From NCBI RefSeq assembly GCF_036662795.1, contig NZ_JBAFWZ010000015.1:1-64000 (forward strand): a DNA stretch of 64,000 nt, given 5' to 3'. The DNA comes from Lysinibacillus_B sp036662795 (GTDB lineage Bacteria > Bacillota > Bacilli > Bacillales_A > Planococcaceae). This document shows, one piece after another, positions 51,445-59,519 of this stretch (its first letter is position 1; each line of letters begins with the position of its first letter). Both the position numbers and the translations under genes were made by a program. The notes under the pieces are model-generated. The model did not search any database and was not told where the DNA came from. It was given only the letters and a program-made list of their open reading frames with translations.

Positions 51445-52887
51445 TTAGATCACATATGTTTCAGAATTCGAATTTTCATTCGAAATTACCCCATCCATTG
51501 GCACAATTGGGAAACTAATAGTAAATTTAGTCCCTTCTCCTACTACGCTATCTAAATCAATCTGTCCGTTATGTTCTTCCACTATTTTCTTTACTAACGG
51601 TAATCCAAGGCCTGTACCTGTATCCTTTGTTGAATAGAAGGGCTGGAATAAGTTTCGCTTTGTTTCCTCATGCATACCGCCACCTTGATCTCTGATTTTA
51701 AGCTGTAAACTCCCTTCAGAAGTTGAAATTAATTTAATTTGAATAACACCACCACTCGGCATAGCTTCCATCGCATTTTTCACTAAGTTAATTAGTACCT
51801 GCTGCAATCGAACTCTATTTCCGAAAATCGTAAAGTTATCCATAACATTATATTCATGCTGTAGAATTATGTTTTGTGTTACAGCTGTGTATTGCATTAA
51901 ATCAATAACAGAATTTACAACCCCAATTAAGCAAATCGGGTCATATGTTTCTACTTTTGGTTTCGCTAAATAAAGTAAGTCTGAAAGAATGGTATCCATT
52001 CGTTGCAGCTCTGAATCGATAATAGAGAAATAGTTCGTATGCTCGTCCTTCACTGACATTTTCAGTAAATCAATAAAACCTTTAAGTGACGTCATAGGAT
52101 TTCGAATTTCATGTGCAATAGAAGCAGCCATTTGCCCTAAATCCTGCAAATAAGATTGCTTCTCTCGCTCTTTTTGAAGTAAAATTTTCTCTGTTTCATC
52201 CGTAATAACTGTAATAAACACATTCATGCCCATGTCATAGGAAGTTTTAATATGATAATAGCTGCGATTACCACATACATCGGTTTTTTCAAAATTTATA
52301 CTAGAACTCTTATACGATTTTAATATGTTATAAAAGTCACTCAATTCAGTCGTATTAAATGAGAAATGCTTAATTATTTGTTTAAAATGGCTATCGATAT
52401 ATTCATTTTCCCCACAATTAATAAACTGAGCTGCTTGTCTATTCATGTCTACAACGATACCTTCGTTCGTCGTAATAAGTATCCCTTGTTCGACATGATT
52501 TAACATTGTTGAAAAATTTTGATAATTGATCGAAGAAAAAGCTGATATTGCTGTTTCCTTTTGTATCACTAATCTGGCAAAAACAATATCATCTCGTTCG
52601 CTATAATACCCCATAAATTTAACTAGCTTAGTAGATGTTCTAGAAGTTTTAATTCTAAGTTCACAAGATCCGCACGTTTGTTGACGAATCCTATCGATAA
52701 ATGACTGCCAAATTGGTAATGAAGGCTCGTCTACTTCTAAAAATTCTGTATTTCGATCTCCTAAATCTAACATTTTACGGGCTTTGTCGTTTACAAAAGC
52801 GATTTTTAGGGAACTATGTACGATAATTGTACAATCATTAATCGACATAAAAAATTCATTAAAAAGTGGACCAATTGATGAATTCAT
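51445..52887 (-). CDS. PAS-containing sporulation-type sensor histidine kinase
   Basis: A 480-residue soluble kinase: two PAS-like domains (about 5-110 and 125-240; VEQGILITTNEGIVVDMN), a HisKA domain with the phosphorylated histidine in SIAHEIRNPMTSLKGFIDLL (near 265), and an ATPase domain with NLVKNAMEA, DQGGGM and GTGLGLPLVKKIV. The HisKA sequence fits the Kin kinases that feed the Spo0F-Spo0B-Spo0A phosphorelay (KinE/KinD group). No response regulator is adjacent, as expected for phosphorelay kinases. GGAGG lies seven bases before the ATG. Confidence 0.88.
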   Translation of the reverse strand: MNSSIGPLFNEFFMSINDCTIIVHSSLKIAFVNDKARKMLDLGDRNTEFLEVDEPSLPIWQSFIDRIRQQTCGSCELRIKTSRTSTKLVKFMGYYSERDDIVFARLVIQKETAISAFSSINYQNFSTMLNHVEQGILITTNEGIVVDMNRQAAQFINCGENEYIDSHFKQIIKHFSFNTTELSDFYNILKSYKSSSINFEKTDVCGNRSYYHIKTSYDMGMNVFITVITDETEKILLQKEREKQSYLQDLGQMAASIAHEIRNPMTSLKGFIDLLKMSVKDEHTNYFSIIDSELQRMDTILSDLLYLAKPKVETYDPICLIGVVNSVIDLMQYTAVTQNIILQHEYNVMDNFTIFGNRVRLQQVLINLVKNAMEAMPSGGVIQIKLISTSEGSLQLKIRDQGGGMHEETKRNLFQPFYSTKDTGTGLGLPLVKKIVEEHNGQIDLDSVVGEGTKFTISFPIVPMDGVISNENSNSETYVI

Positions 52888-53043
52888 TATTATTCCTCCA
52901 TCCCATGAGTTCAGAAACGTATCACATATTATATTATTTATATTATTAATTGATAATACTAATTATGCATCAAATTTCTAAATTTTCAATTATATTGCTC
53001 AAAACTATTTTTTATTATTTCATATGTTTTATGATGAGGAAAT

Positions 53044-53067
53044 GGGATAATTATATCATATTGTCCC
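53044..53067. promoter_or_regulatory. Palindrome overlapping the radical SAM promoter
   Basis: GGGATAAT, eight bases, ATTGTCCC pair with one G-T. The right arm contains the TTGTCC -35 box of the promoter below, so a bound repressor would block it. Confidence 0.4.
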
Positions 53068-53089
53068 AAAAGTCATACACTGTTACAAT
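53061..53089 (+). promoter_or_regulatory. SigA-type promoter of the radical SAM gene
   Basis: TTGTCC, 17 bases, TACAAT, about 25 bases before the start codon. Confidence 0.5.
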
Positions 53090-53114
53090 ATATGCTGTGA
53101 AGGAGAAATAGTAC

Positions 53115-54851
53115 ATGCATATCATATTAGCTACATTAAACGCTAAATATATCCATACAAATTTAGCGATTCGTTATTTAAAGGCAAGCGCCAAACCTGC
53201 ATTCGATATTGAACTTGCAGAATATACAATTAAAGATCCAGCGTTTAACATTGTATCTGACCTCTTTCAAAAAAAGCCAGATGTAGTTGGATTTAGCTGT
53301 TACATTTGGAATATAGAAGAGACAATCAAAGTTATAAAAATGTTAAAAACAGTATGTCCAAACACTAAAATTGTGCTAGGAGGTCCAGAAGTATCCTACG
53401 ATGTTCATGATTGGTTGAAGAAATATAATGAAATAGACTTTATTGTTATGGGTGAAGGAGAAACTTCCTTTGTTGAATTACTTCATTATATTAACGGCAA
53501 GAAAAATTTAGAGGATGTTCCTGGTATTTGTTACCTACAGGATGGTAAGGTCAAAATTCATGCGCAACCGCCAAAAATCGACTTACGCGAACTCTCATCA
53601 CCGTTTAGATTTGAAGAAGATCTGCCGCATTTAGGTAAACGTATTCAGTACATTGAGACTAGTCGAGGCTGTCCATTCCAATGTCAATTTTGTCTTTCTT
53701 CTATAGAAGTTGGGGTTCGATACTTTAGCCGTGAAAAAATTAAAGAAGATATTCGCTTTCTGATGGACAATGGTGCTAAAACGATTAAATTTGTTGACCG
53801 AACATTCAATATAAGCCGTAGCTATGCTATGGAAATGTTTCAATTTTTAATTGATGAGCATAAGCCAGGTGTTGTTTTCCAATTCGAAATTACAGCTGAT
53901 ATTATGCGACCAGAAGTTATCCAGTTTTTAAATGATCACGCCCCAAAAGGATTATTCCGCTTTGAAATAGGCGTACAATCAACAAATGATTTAACAAATG
54001 AACTTGTGAAGCGACGCCAAAACTTTGAAAAACTAAAACGAACAGTCACAATGGTAAAAGAAGGCGGCAAAATTGATCAGCATCTAGATTTAATTGCAGG
54101 CTTACCTGAAGAAGATTACGCTTCTTTCCGAGACACATTTAATGATGTCTTTGCAATGCGTCCTGAAGAATTACAGCTCGGCTTTCTAAAGCTATTACGT
54201 GGGACAGGGCTCCGTACAGAGGCGCCTAAATACGGCTATACGTATGTTGATGTTGCACCTTACGAAATCTTCTCTAATAATGTGCTTCCTTTTGATGACA
54301 TTGTACGAATTAAACATGCTGAGGATGTATTAGAGAAGTATTGGAACGCACATCGTATGGACAATACGATTGAATATTTAGTTTCACACGTTTTTGACAC
54401 ACCATTTGATTTCTTTCAAAATTTTGGAACGTACTGGGAGCAAAAAGGCTGGTCGAGAATTGGGCATCAGCTTGAGGATTTATTCCAACGACTTCTAGAA
54501 TACTTAAGTACACTTCCACACGTAGATCTATCAGCTGTGAAAAGTATTATGCAGCTAGATTACCTTACACCTATGGGATTCCAGCCACGTAAGCTATGGT
54601 GGAATGACCGTATTGAGCAAGAGAAGCTTAAGGCGATTTATACGGAAATCCGAGAAAATCCAACTATTGTAGGGGATAAATTTGCATTCATGAATGTTAG
54701 TGAGAAGGATTTATTTAAGCATTCATTAATTATACCGTATAGTATTTCATACGAGCATTTCATAAACGGAGAAATTGTAAAACAAGATGGCTATTTATTT
54801 ACATTTTTCCAACAAGGACAACCACCCTATTTTGCAACAATTTCATCTTAA
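53115..54851 (+). CDS. B12-binding-domain radical SAM protein with DUF4080
   Basis: A 578-residue protein: an N-terminal cobalamin-binding-like Rossmann domain (about 1-135; LATLNAKYIHTNLAIRYLK, VVGFSCYIWN, VLGGPEVSY, MGEGE), a radical SAM core with the cluster motif CPFQCQFC (near 190), and a C-terminal DUF4080 region (about 380-570). Relatives are annotated as B12-binding radical SAM enzymes of unknown substrate, often methyltransferases. Usable cobinamide salvage genes elsewhere in the window fit a corrinoid-using cell. AAGGAG is nine bases before the ATG. Own promoter and terminator. Confidence 0.87.
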   Translation: MHIILATLNAKYIHTNLAIRYLKASAKPAFDIELAEYTIKDPAFNIVSDLFQKKPDVVGFSCYIWNIEETIKVIKMLKTVCPNTKIVLGGPEVSYDVHDWLKKYNEIDFIVMGEGETSFVELLHYINGKKNLEDVPGICYLQDGKVKIHAQPPKIDLRELSSPFRFEEDLPHLGKRIQYIETSRGCPFQCQFCLSSIEVGVRYFSREKIKEDIRFLMDNGAKTIKFVDRTFNISRSYAMEMFQFLIDEHKPGVVFQFEITADIMRPEVIQFLNDHAPKGLFRFEIGVQSTNDLTNELVKRRQNFEKLKRTVTMVKEGGKIDQHLDLIAGLPEEDYASFRDTFNDVFAMRPEELQLGFLKLLRGTGLRTEAPKYGYTYVDVAPYEIFSNNVLPFDDIVRIKHAEDVLEKYWNAHRMDNTIEYLVSHVFDTPFDFFQNFGTYWEQKGWSRIGHQLEDLFQRLLEYLSTLPHVDLSAVKSIMQLDYLTPMGFQPRKLWWNDRIEQEKLKAIYTEIRENPTIVGDKFAFMNVSEKDLFKHSLIIPYSISYEHFINGEIVKQDGYLFTFFQQGQPPYFATISS

Positions 54852-54854
54852 TTA

Positions 54855-54885
54855 AAAAATCGAGGTATTTCACCTCGATTTTTTT
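54855..54885 (+). terminator. Terminator of the radical SAM gene
   Basis: AATCGAGGT / ACCTCGATT with a 5-nt loop followed by TTTTTTT. Confidence 0.9.
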
Positions 54886-54954
54886 CTTGCCATAAAGTTG
54901 TGATTATAAAATGAATGGTACTAATTCTCTAATACCTCACCCAAACTTTTAAAC

Positions 54955-55692
54955 TCACTTTGATTTAATATTTTTTCTATCTTGCTCAAGTAGTTCAGAT
55001 ACTGTTAAAAACTGATATCCTTCGTTTTGTAGTGAGGGTAAAATTTCTTTAAGTGCTTTTACTGTCTGCTCCCTATTCCCACCACCATCATGGAACAGAA
55101 TGACATTACCAGGTCCTATCCTTTTCAACACTGTATTAACAATACTTTTAACCCCTGGATTCTTCCAATCCAGCGTATCTATATGCCAAGACCACATGAC
55201 TACCTTATAGCCATCTTTCACAACTTCTTTAATTAAGGGATCTGTATATTGCCCTTCAACAGGTCGGAATAAAGTAGGTGAATAACCTGTAATGCTAAAA
55301 ATGATTTCATTCGTCTGTCTTATTTCCTTTATTAACCTAGGAACAGGGGCTTTTAACGGATGGGCATATGTGTGATTTGCTAATTCATGTCCTTCTTCGT
55401 ACATTCGATAAACAATTTGAGGATTTTTTTCAGCATGTTTGCCGACAATAAAAAAAGTCGCCTTCGCATCATATTTAGCCAATTCCTCTAAAATATCGAT
55501 TGTATATATAGGATGTGGGCCGTCGTCAAACGTAAGTGCAATAAATTTATCCTTTGTTTTAATATCCCAAACAATTTCACCAGTCTCTTCATAATACTTG
55601 CGCCCTTTATTTGAAGCATTTGAGAAATTCACAAAAAATAACGAAATAAGCAAAATAGCTACTAATAATGGTATGACTCCATTCCGTTTCAA
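54955..55692 (-). CDS. Secreted or membrane-anchored polysaccharide deacetylase
   Basis: A 245-residue protein with an N-terminal signal or anchor (IPLLVAILLISLFFV) and a NodB-type deacetylase domain. Motifs are LTFDDGPH (metal Asp and catalytic Asp), the metal histidines in ELANHTYAHPL, FRPVEGQY in place of the usual RxPxG, and LFHDGGGNR. It probably deacetylates peptidoglycan or another N-acetylated glycan outside the membrane. TTG start seven bases after AGGAGG. Confidence 0.87.
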   Translation of the reverse strand: MKRNGVIPLLVAILLISLFFVNFSNASNKGRKYYEETGEIVWDIKTKDKFIALTFDDGPHPIYTIDILEELAKYDAKATFFIVGKHAEKNPQIVYRMYEEGHELANHTYAHPLKAPVPRLIKEIRQTNEIIFSITGYSPTLFRPVEGQYTDPLIKEVVKDGYKVVMWSWHIDTLDWKNPGVKSIVNTVLKRIGPGNVILFHDGGGNREQTVKALKEILPSLQNEGYQFLTVSELLEQDRKNIKSK

Positions 55693-55851
55693 AGTAATTC
55701 CTCCTAAGAGTAAATCATTTCACAAGATATTTCCCTTTACTATTTACAAAATGAAATGAATTATACTTAGATTGCTCCACGAAAGAACACTTAATAATTA
55801 TTATAGTTTATGTATAAAACTTCCCCTACAACTTCTCAGAAAACATAAAGT

Positions 55852-55884
55852 AAAACCCGTCATCACTAGAATAGTGATAACGGG
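55852..55884 (-). terminator. Terminator of the Ktr gene
   Basis: CCCGT-ATCACT-type stem (55856 onward with ACGGG at 55880-55884) followed on the minus strand by TTTTACTTT. Confidence 0.8.
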
Positions 55885-55891
55885 CAAATTT

Positions 55892-57238
55892 TTAACCAAT
55901 AATTACGCGCTCTTTCGGATATCGATAAACCATTTTCTTCTTTTTACCACCAAGTGTATATAAGAAGGAAATTAAGCCGACACGTCCTATAAACATTAGC
56001 ACCATAATAACAACTTTCCCAGCCGTCGATAAATCATTTGTTATCCCTAGCGACATTCCACAGGTTCCGAATGCAGAGGTTATTTCAAATATGATTTGAG
56101 TGGCTGTAGCATGCGGCTCTGTAATTAATAGGATCATCGTTGAAATAAGCACCATAAATAGAGCTAAAATGATTACAACAAACGATCGAAACACATCAAT
56201 CATATGAATTTCTCTTCCGAAAATTTGTATTTCTTCCCGCCCGTTTGCATACGAAATTAAAAACAATATAACAATGGCAAAAGTCGTTGTTCGTATACCA
56301 CCACCAACCGAGCTTGGAGATGCACCAATGAACATTAAAAAGCTCATAAACACATTAGTTGCCTCATTGAACGTTTGTACATCATACGTTGTTAAACCAG
56401 CTGAACGAGTTGATATCGAATGAAACATTGCCGAGAATAAAGCCTCATGCCAGCTCATCTCTTTAAACGATTGAAAAGATTCAATTATAAAAATAACAAA
56501 AGTACCAACAATAAAAAGGACACCATATGTAGCTGTCGTAATTTTAGCAAAAAGACTAAATCGAAATCCTTCATGCTTCCTTTGTAAATACGTTTTGACT
56601 TCAATCAGCACAGGAAACCCGATCGCTCCTAATACAATTAAAATCATCGTAACAAATTGTACAAAATAATCTAAATGATAAGGTAATAGGCTTTGTCCAG
56701 TAATATCAAAGCCACCGTTCGTAGTAGCCGAAACTGCCGTAAAAACACCGTGCGTAAAAGCTTCCTGCCATGTGTCAAAATAGCGTTTAAAGTGAATGGC
56801 TAAAACAATTGCTCCTAACGATTCTATCACCAATAAAATCTTTATAATTTCTCGGATTAAATGTACAACGCCAGATAAATTCACTTGATTGTGGTCAATC
56901 ATAATTAATTGTCGTTCTCTCATTCCAATCCTCTTACCGACAAGTAACCATACAAACGTACCAAGTGACATAATCCCGATAGCACCAAGCTGCAAAATAC
57001 ATAATAAAACAAATAACCCAAAGCTTGTATACGTTTCAGCAATATTAAACACCGTTAAACCAGTTACACTTACAGCACTTACTGCTGTAAATAATGTATC
57101 TAAATAAGATACTTCTACACCATACTGATGTACACCCGGTAGCCTTAACAATCCAAATGATACGGCAATCGCAATGAAATAATATAAGACGAGCACTTGG
57201 AATGGTGTAAAACCTTGATTTGCTTTTTTCTTAAACAC
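55892..57238 (-). CDS. Ktr-type potassium uptake channel subunit (KtrB/KtrD)
   Basis: A 448-residue membrane protein with the four-fold pore repeats of the Trk/Ktr/HKT superfamily. The four selectivity-filter segments are TAVSAVSVTGLTVF, TAVSATTNGGFDI, HSISTRSAGLTTY and SAFGTCGMSLGI. It imports potassium with a cytoplasmic RCK partner (KtrA or KtrC) that is not in the window. The GTG at 57238 has AAGGAGG nine bases upstream and gives the usual family length; the longer frame adds 68 unlikely residues. Position near a TerC gene recalls ktrD of B. subtilis. Confidence 0.9.
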   Translation of the reverse strand: MFKKKANQGFTPFQVLVLYYFIAIAVSFGLLRLPGVHQYGVEVSYLDTLFTAVSAVSVTGLTVFNIAETYTSFGLFVLLCILQLGAIGIMSLGTFVWLLVGKRIGMRERQLIMIDHNQVNLSGVVHLIREIIKILLVIESLGAIVLAIHFKRYFDTWQEAFTHGVFTAVSATTNGGFDITGQSLLPYHLDYFVQFVTMILIVLGAIGFPVLIEVKTYLQRKHEGFRFSLFAKITTATYGVLFIVGTFVIFIIESFQSFKEMSWHEALFSAMFHSISTRSAGLTTYDVQTFNEATNVFMSFLMFIGASPSSVGGGIRTTTFAIVILFLISYANGREEIQIFGREIHMIDVFRSFVVIILALFMVLISTMILLITEPHATATQIIFEITSAFGTCGMSLGITNDLSTAGKVVIMVLMFIGRVGLISFLYTLGGKKKKMVYRYPKERVIIG

Positions 57239-57301
57239 GAAAGCTCGCCTCCTTACAATTACTAACTTTTTATCAGTATAGACAAAAGTATCGAAAATGA
57301 A

Positions 57302-57341
57302 AAGATGCCACAATTGTGAAATTTCACCTTTGTGACATCTT
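57302..57341 (-). terminator. Terminator of the TerC gene
   Basis: AAGATG-CACAA / TTGTG-CATCTT, with an inner GTGAAATTTCAC palindrome, followed on the minus strand by TTTTCATTTT. Confidence 0.75.
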
Positions 57342-57348
57342 CGTGTTA

Positions 57349-58119
57349 TTACGCTTGTTGTTGTTTTTTGTTTTTGGCTACACTTGTTAAATAACCACCG
57401 ATTGCAATTCCTAATAATACTACCCAGAAGATAACCTTCCATACAGTAGAATGTGGGAAATCGTGTGGAATAACACCTAATTTTTCATGTGCTAATGCTA
57501 GCACCGCAAGCTTTACCCCTACCCAGCCAACAATTAAAAAGGCAGCAGTTTCTAATGAAGGGTAATCATTTAAAATTTTCACGAACCATTGTGCTGCAAA
57601 TCGCATAATGATTAATCCAATTAAACCACCTAGGAACATTACTGCGAATTGACCACCATTGATTCCACCAACTGTGATATCTGTTAAATGTGGTAGCGTC
57701 ACAGCGATTGCTACAGCCGCTAGCATAGAGTCAATAGCAAAGGCAATATCTGCAAGCTCAACTTTTAGAACCGTCATCCAGAAGCCAGAGCCTTTTTTCT
57801 CCTTCATTTTCTCTAAATCATCTTCTGGCTGCGCTTTAAATTTCGTATCATAAATATGCTTGATCGAGATGAATAATAAGTAAACCGCACCAATCGCTTG
57901 AATTTGCCAGTATTTCACTAAAAACGTTATTAAGAATAACGCAATAAAGCGGAATACGAATGCTCCAAATAATCCATAAAATAACGCTTTTTTCTGTTGC
58001 TCTTGCGGTAAATGCTTAACCATTACCGCCATTACTACTGCATTATCAGCAGCAAGTAAACCTTCTAAAAATACAAGTACTAGTAAAACCCATGCGTACT
58101 CTAACAATATCGCTTCCAT
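57349..58119 (-). CDS. TerC-family manganese exporter (MeeY/MeeF-like)
   Basis: A 256-residue membrane protein with about seven helices. Conserved acidic metal-site motifs are EGLLAADNAVVMA in helix 1-2 and VELADIAFAIDSMLAA in the middle. TerC proteins of this group export Mn(II), also loading secreted enzymes with metal. A yybP-ykoY manganese riboswitch and terminator lie directly upstream, which supports the role. The name follows B. subtilis YkoY/MeeY; paralogue identity is not certain. Confidence 0.9.
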   Translation of the reverse strand: MEAILLEYAWVLLVLVFLEGLLAADNAVVMAVMVKHLPQEQQKKALFYGLFGAFVFRFIALFLITFLVKYWQIQAIGAVYLLFISIKHIYDTKFKAQPEDDLEKMKEKKGSGFWMTVLKVELADIAFAIDSMLAAVAIAVTLPHLTDITVGGINGGQFAVMFLGGLIGLIIMRFAAQWFVKILNDYPSLETAAFLIVGWVGVKLAVLALAHEKLGVIPHDFPHSTVWKVIFWVVLLGIAIGGYLTSVAKNKKQQQA

Positions 58120-58202
58120 ATTGCCGACTTCCTCCTTTTCGTTTGTATACCCAATTGCAAGGTATCTTATAAGGTTTTAACAGAACAATCCACTTTATAG
58201 GC

Positions 58203-58244
58203 AAAAAATAAAAGACCTATGCCTAAAAAATAGGCAAAGGTCTT
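58203..58244 (-). terminator. Expression-platform terminator of the manganese riboswitch
   Basis: AAGACC-TGCCTA / TAGGCA-GGTCTT stem with an A/T loop, followed on the minus strand by TTATTTTTTG. Confidence 0.82.
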
Positions 58245-58355
58245 GCTAAGCAAATTCATTGCTATCACACCCGATGGCTCTTAACCATGTAATGACGATT
58301 GTGAAGTAAGTAATCTCTTGGAATTACTTATAGCTACTCCCCTTTGACAAGTTGT
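58245..58355 (-). ncRNA. yybP-ykoY manganese riboswitch
   Basis: On the minus strand the RNA has CAAAGGGGAGTAGC at its 5' side and ATCGTCATTACATGGTT with CATCGGGTG near its 3' side, the conserved loops of the yybP-ykoY class. Mn(II) binding favours antitermination in known examples. It precedes the TerC gene and is followed by an intrinsic terminator. Confidence 0.87.
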
Positions 58356-58385
58356 CAATGGATATTCAGTTAATTTATATATTAG

Positions 58386-58415
58386 AGTATACACTAAAAC
58401 TGACAAAATGTGCAA
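58386..58415 (-). promoter_or_regulatory. SigA-type promoter of the manganese riboswitch
   Basis: Minus-strand TTGCAC (58410-58415), 18 bases, TATACT (58386-58391), about 30 bases upstream of the aptamer. Confidence 0.55.
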
Positions 58416-58420
58416 TAAAA

Positions 58421-59506
58421 TTATTTTATTCTTATACGAAATTCTTCTCGATTTTTATTATCCTCATAAAACTTTATCATCGCAGGCATCGTTTCAATAA
58501 AGTCAGGACACTTAACATCCCCCTTATTTAGAACGTTTTGCGCCTCAGTACAGTCGAAGGTTGCAGTCCAAGCTAAATAGCCTGTTGTTTCGTATTCTAC
58601 ACCTAGTGCATTTCGTATAGGATAAAACTCAAGCATTTTTTTCGTTAGGGAAAGGGGGATACGGCCCATTGGGTTTTTCCCCGTTAGCCCTTTTACCATC
58701 GCACTATAGACATCAAACACCCGATGCGGATTCGGATCTGTTAAGTGCAGTGTTTTCCCTATCGCAGAGGGCTCTCTACAAATAAACGAAGAGGCCTTAA
58801 AGATATAATCCACTGGCACAACATTAATGGTTGTCTTTTTACTCCCTACAAAAGGGATAAACGGCAATTTGCGCAATCGATCAATCATATTTAAGAAAAA
58901 GTAGGGTCCATCAAACTTAATCGTTTCCCCTGTTTCAGAGTGACCACGCACTATACCAGGGCGAATAATTGTTATGGGTACCTCTGATTTTAAATCCTCT
59001 ACCCTTAGCTCTGCTTCAAATTTTGTTTCCTCATAGTAATTTTTAAAAGCAGAAGGTCGAATCAGTTCTGTTTCAAGTAGAAGACCATTTCGCCTACCCG
59101 CTACATACGCCGTACTAAAATACATATAGCGCTCTAAATTTGGAAGTTCTCGAACAAAATCATTAACCATTGCTGTTCCATGCACATTTACCTTCCATGC
59201 GAGCTTTCGAGGCACAGCTAAGTCATATATAGCGGCTAGGTGCCATAAGACCGAAATTCGAGGTGCAATACAAGAAAGCTCTGAGTTATCAATCCCTAGA
59301 TTGGGAAGTGTGATATCCCCTTCAAATAATTCAATTTGACACGTTGGATGCTCTTTTGTGATTTTCCTAACCTCTTGTTGTGCCTCCTCCATTTCTGTTG
59401 GAAGCACCAATGCATAAATTTGCTTCGTTACGCCATCTAAAAAAAGCTGACGAATTAACTGTCGTGAAATAAATCCCGGAAATCCTGTGAAAAAATGTAC
59501 GCCCAT
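58421..59506 (-). CDS. Extended SDR / thioester-reductase-like NAD(P) oxidoreductase
   Basis: A 361-residue extended short-chain dehydrogenase of the NAD-binding-4 (male-sterility/fatty-acyl reductase-like) group. It has the nucleotide loop TGFPGFISRQLI, WHLAAIYDL, YFSTAYVAG and the catalytic-type YYEETKFEAE (Tyr-x3-Lys). Such proteins act on acyl thioesters or lipid-linked substrates; no acyl carrier or synthase gene is close. GGGGTG lies seven bases before the ATG at 59506. It follows the RND transporter by 13 bases, so the two form one unit. Confidence 0.78.
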   Translation of the reverse strand: MGVHFFTGFPGFISRQLIRQLFLDGVTKQIYALVLPTEMEEAQQEVRKITKEHPTCQIELFEGDITLPNLGIDNSELSCIAPRISVLWHLAAIYDLAVPRKLAWKVNVHGTAMVNDFVRELPNLERYMYFSTAYVAGRRNGLLLETELIRPSAFKNYYEETKFEAELRVEDLKSEVPITIIRPGIVRGHSETGETIKFDGPYFFLNMIDRLRKLPFIPFVGSKKTTINVVPVDYIFKASSFICREPSAIGKTLHLTDPNPHRVFDVYSAMVKGLTGKNPMGRIPLSLTKKMLEFYPIRNALGVEYETTGYLAWTATFDCTEAQNVLNKGDVKCPDFIETMPAMIKFYEDNKNREEFRIRIK

Positions 59507-59519
59507 CAAATTTCACCCC

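Noticed and set aside
51233..51445. 70-codon minus-strand frame over the nested-hairpin element
   Set aside because: It is produced by reading through the repeat; composition and lack of a start site argue against a gene.
55256..55963. Small frames opposite the deacetylase and Ktr genes
   Set aside because: They mirror real coding sequence on the other strand and lack ribosome binding sites.
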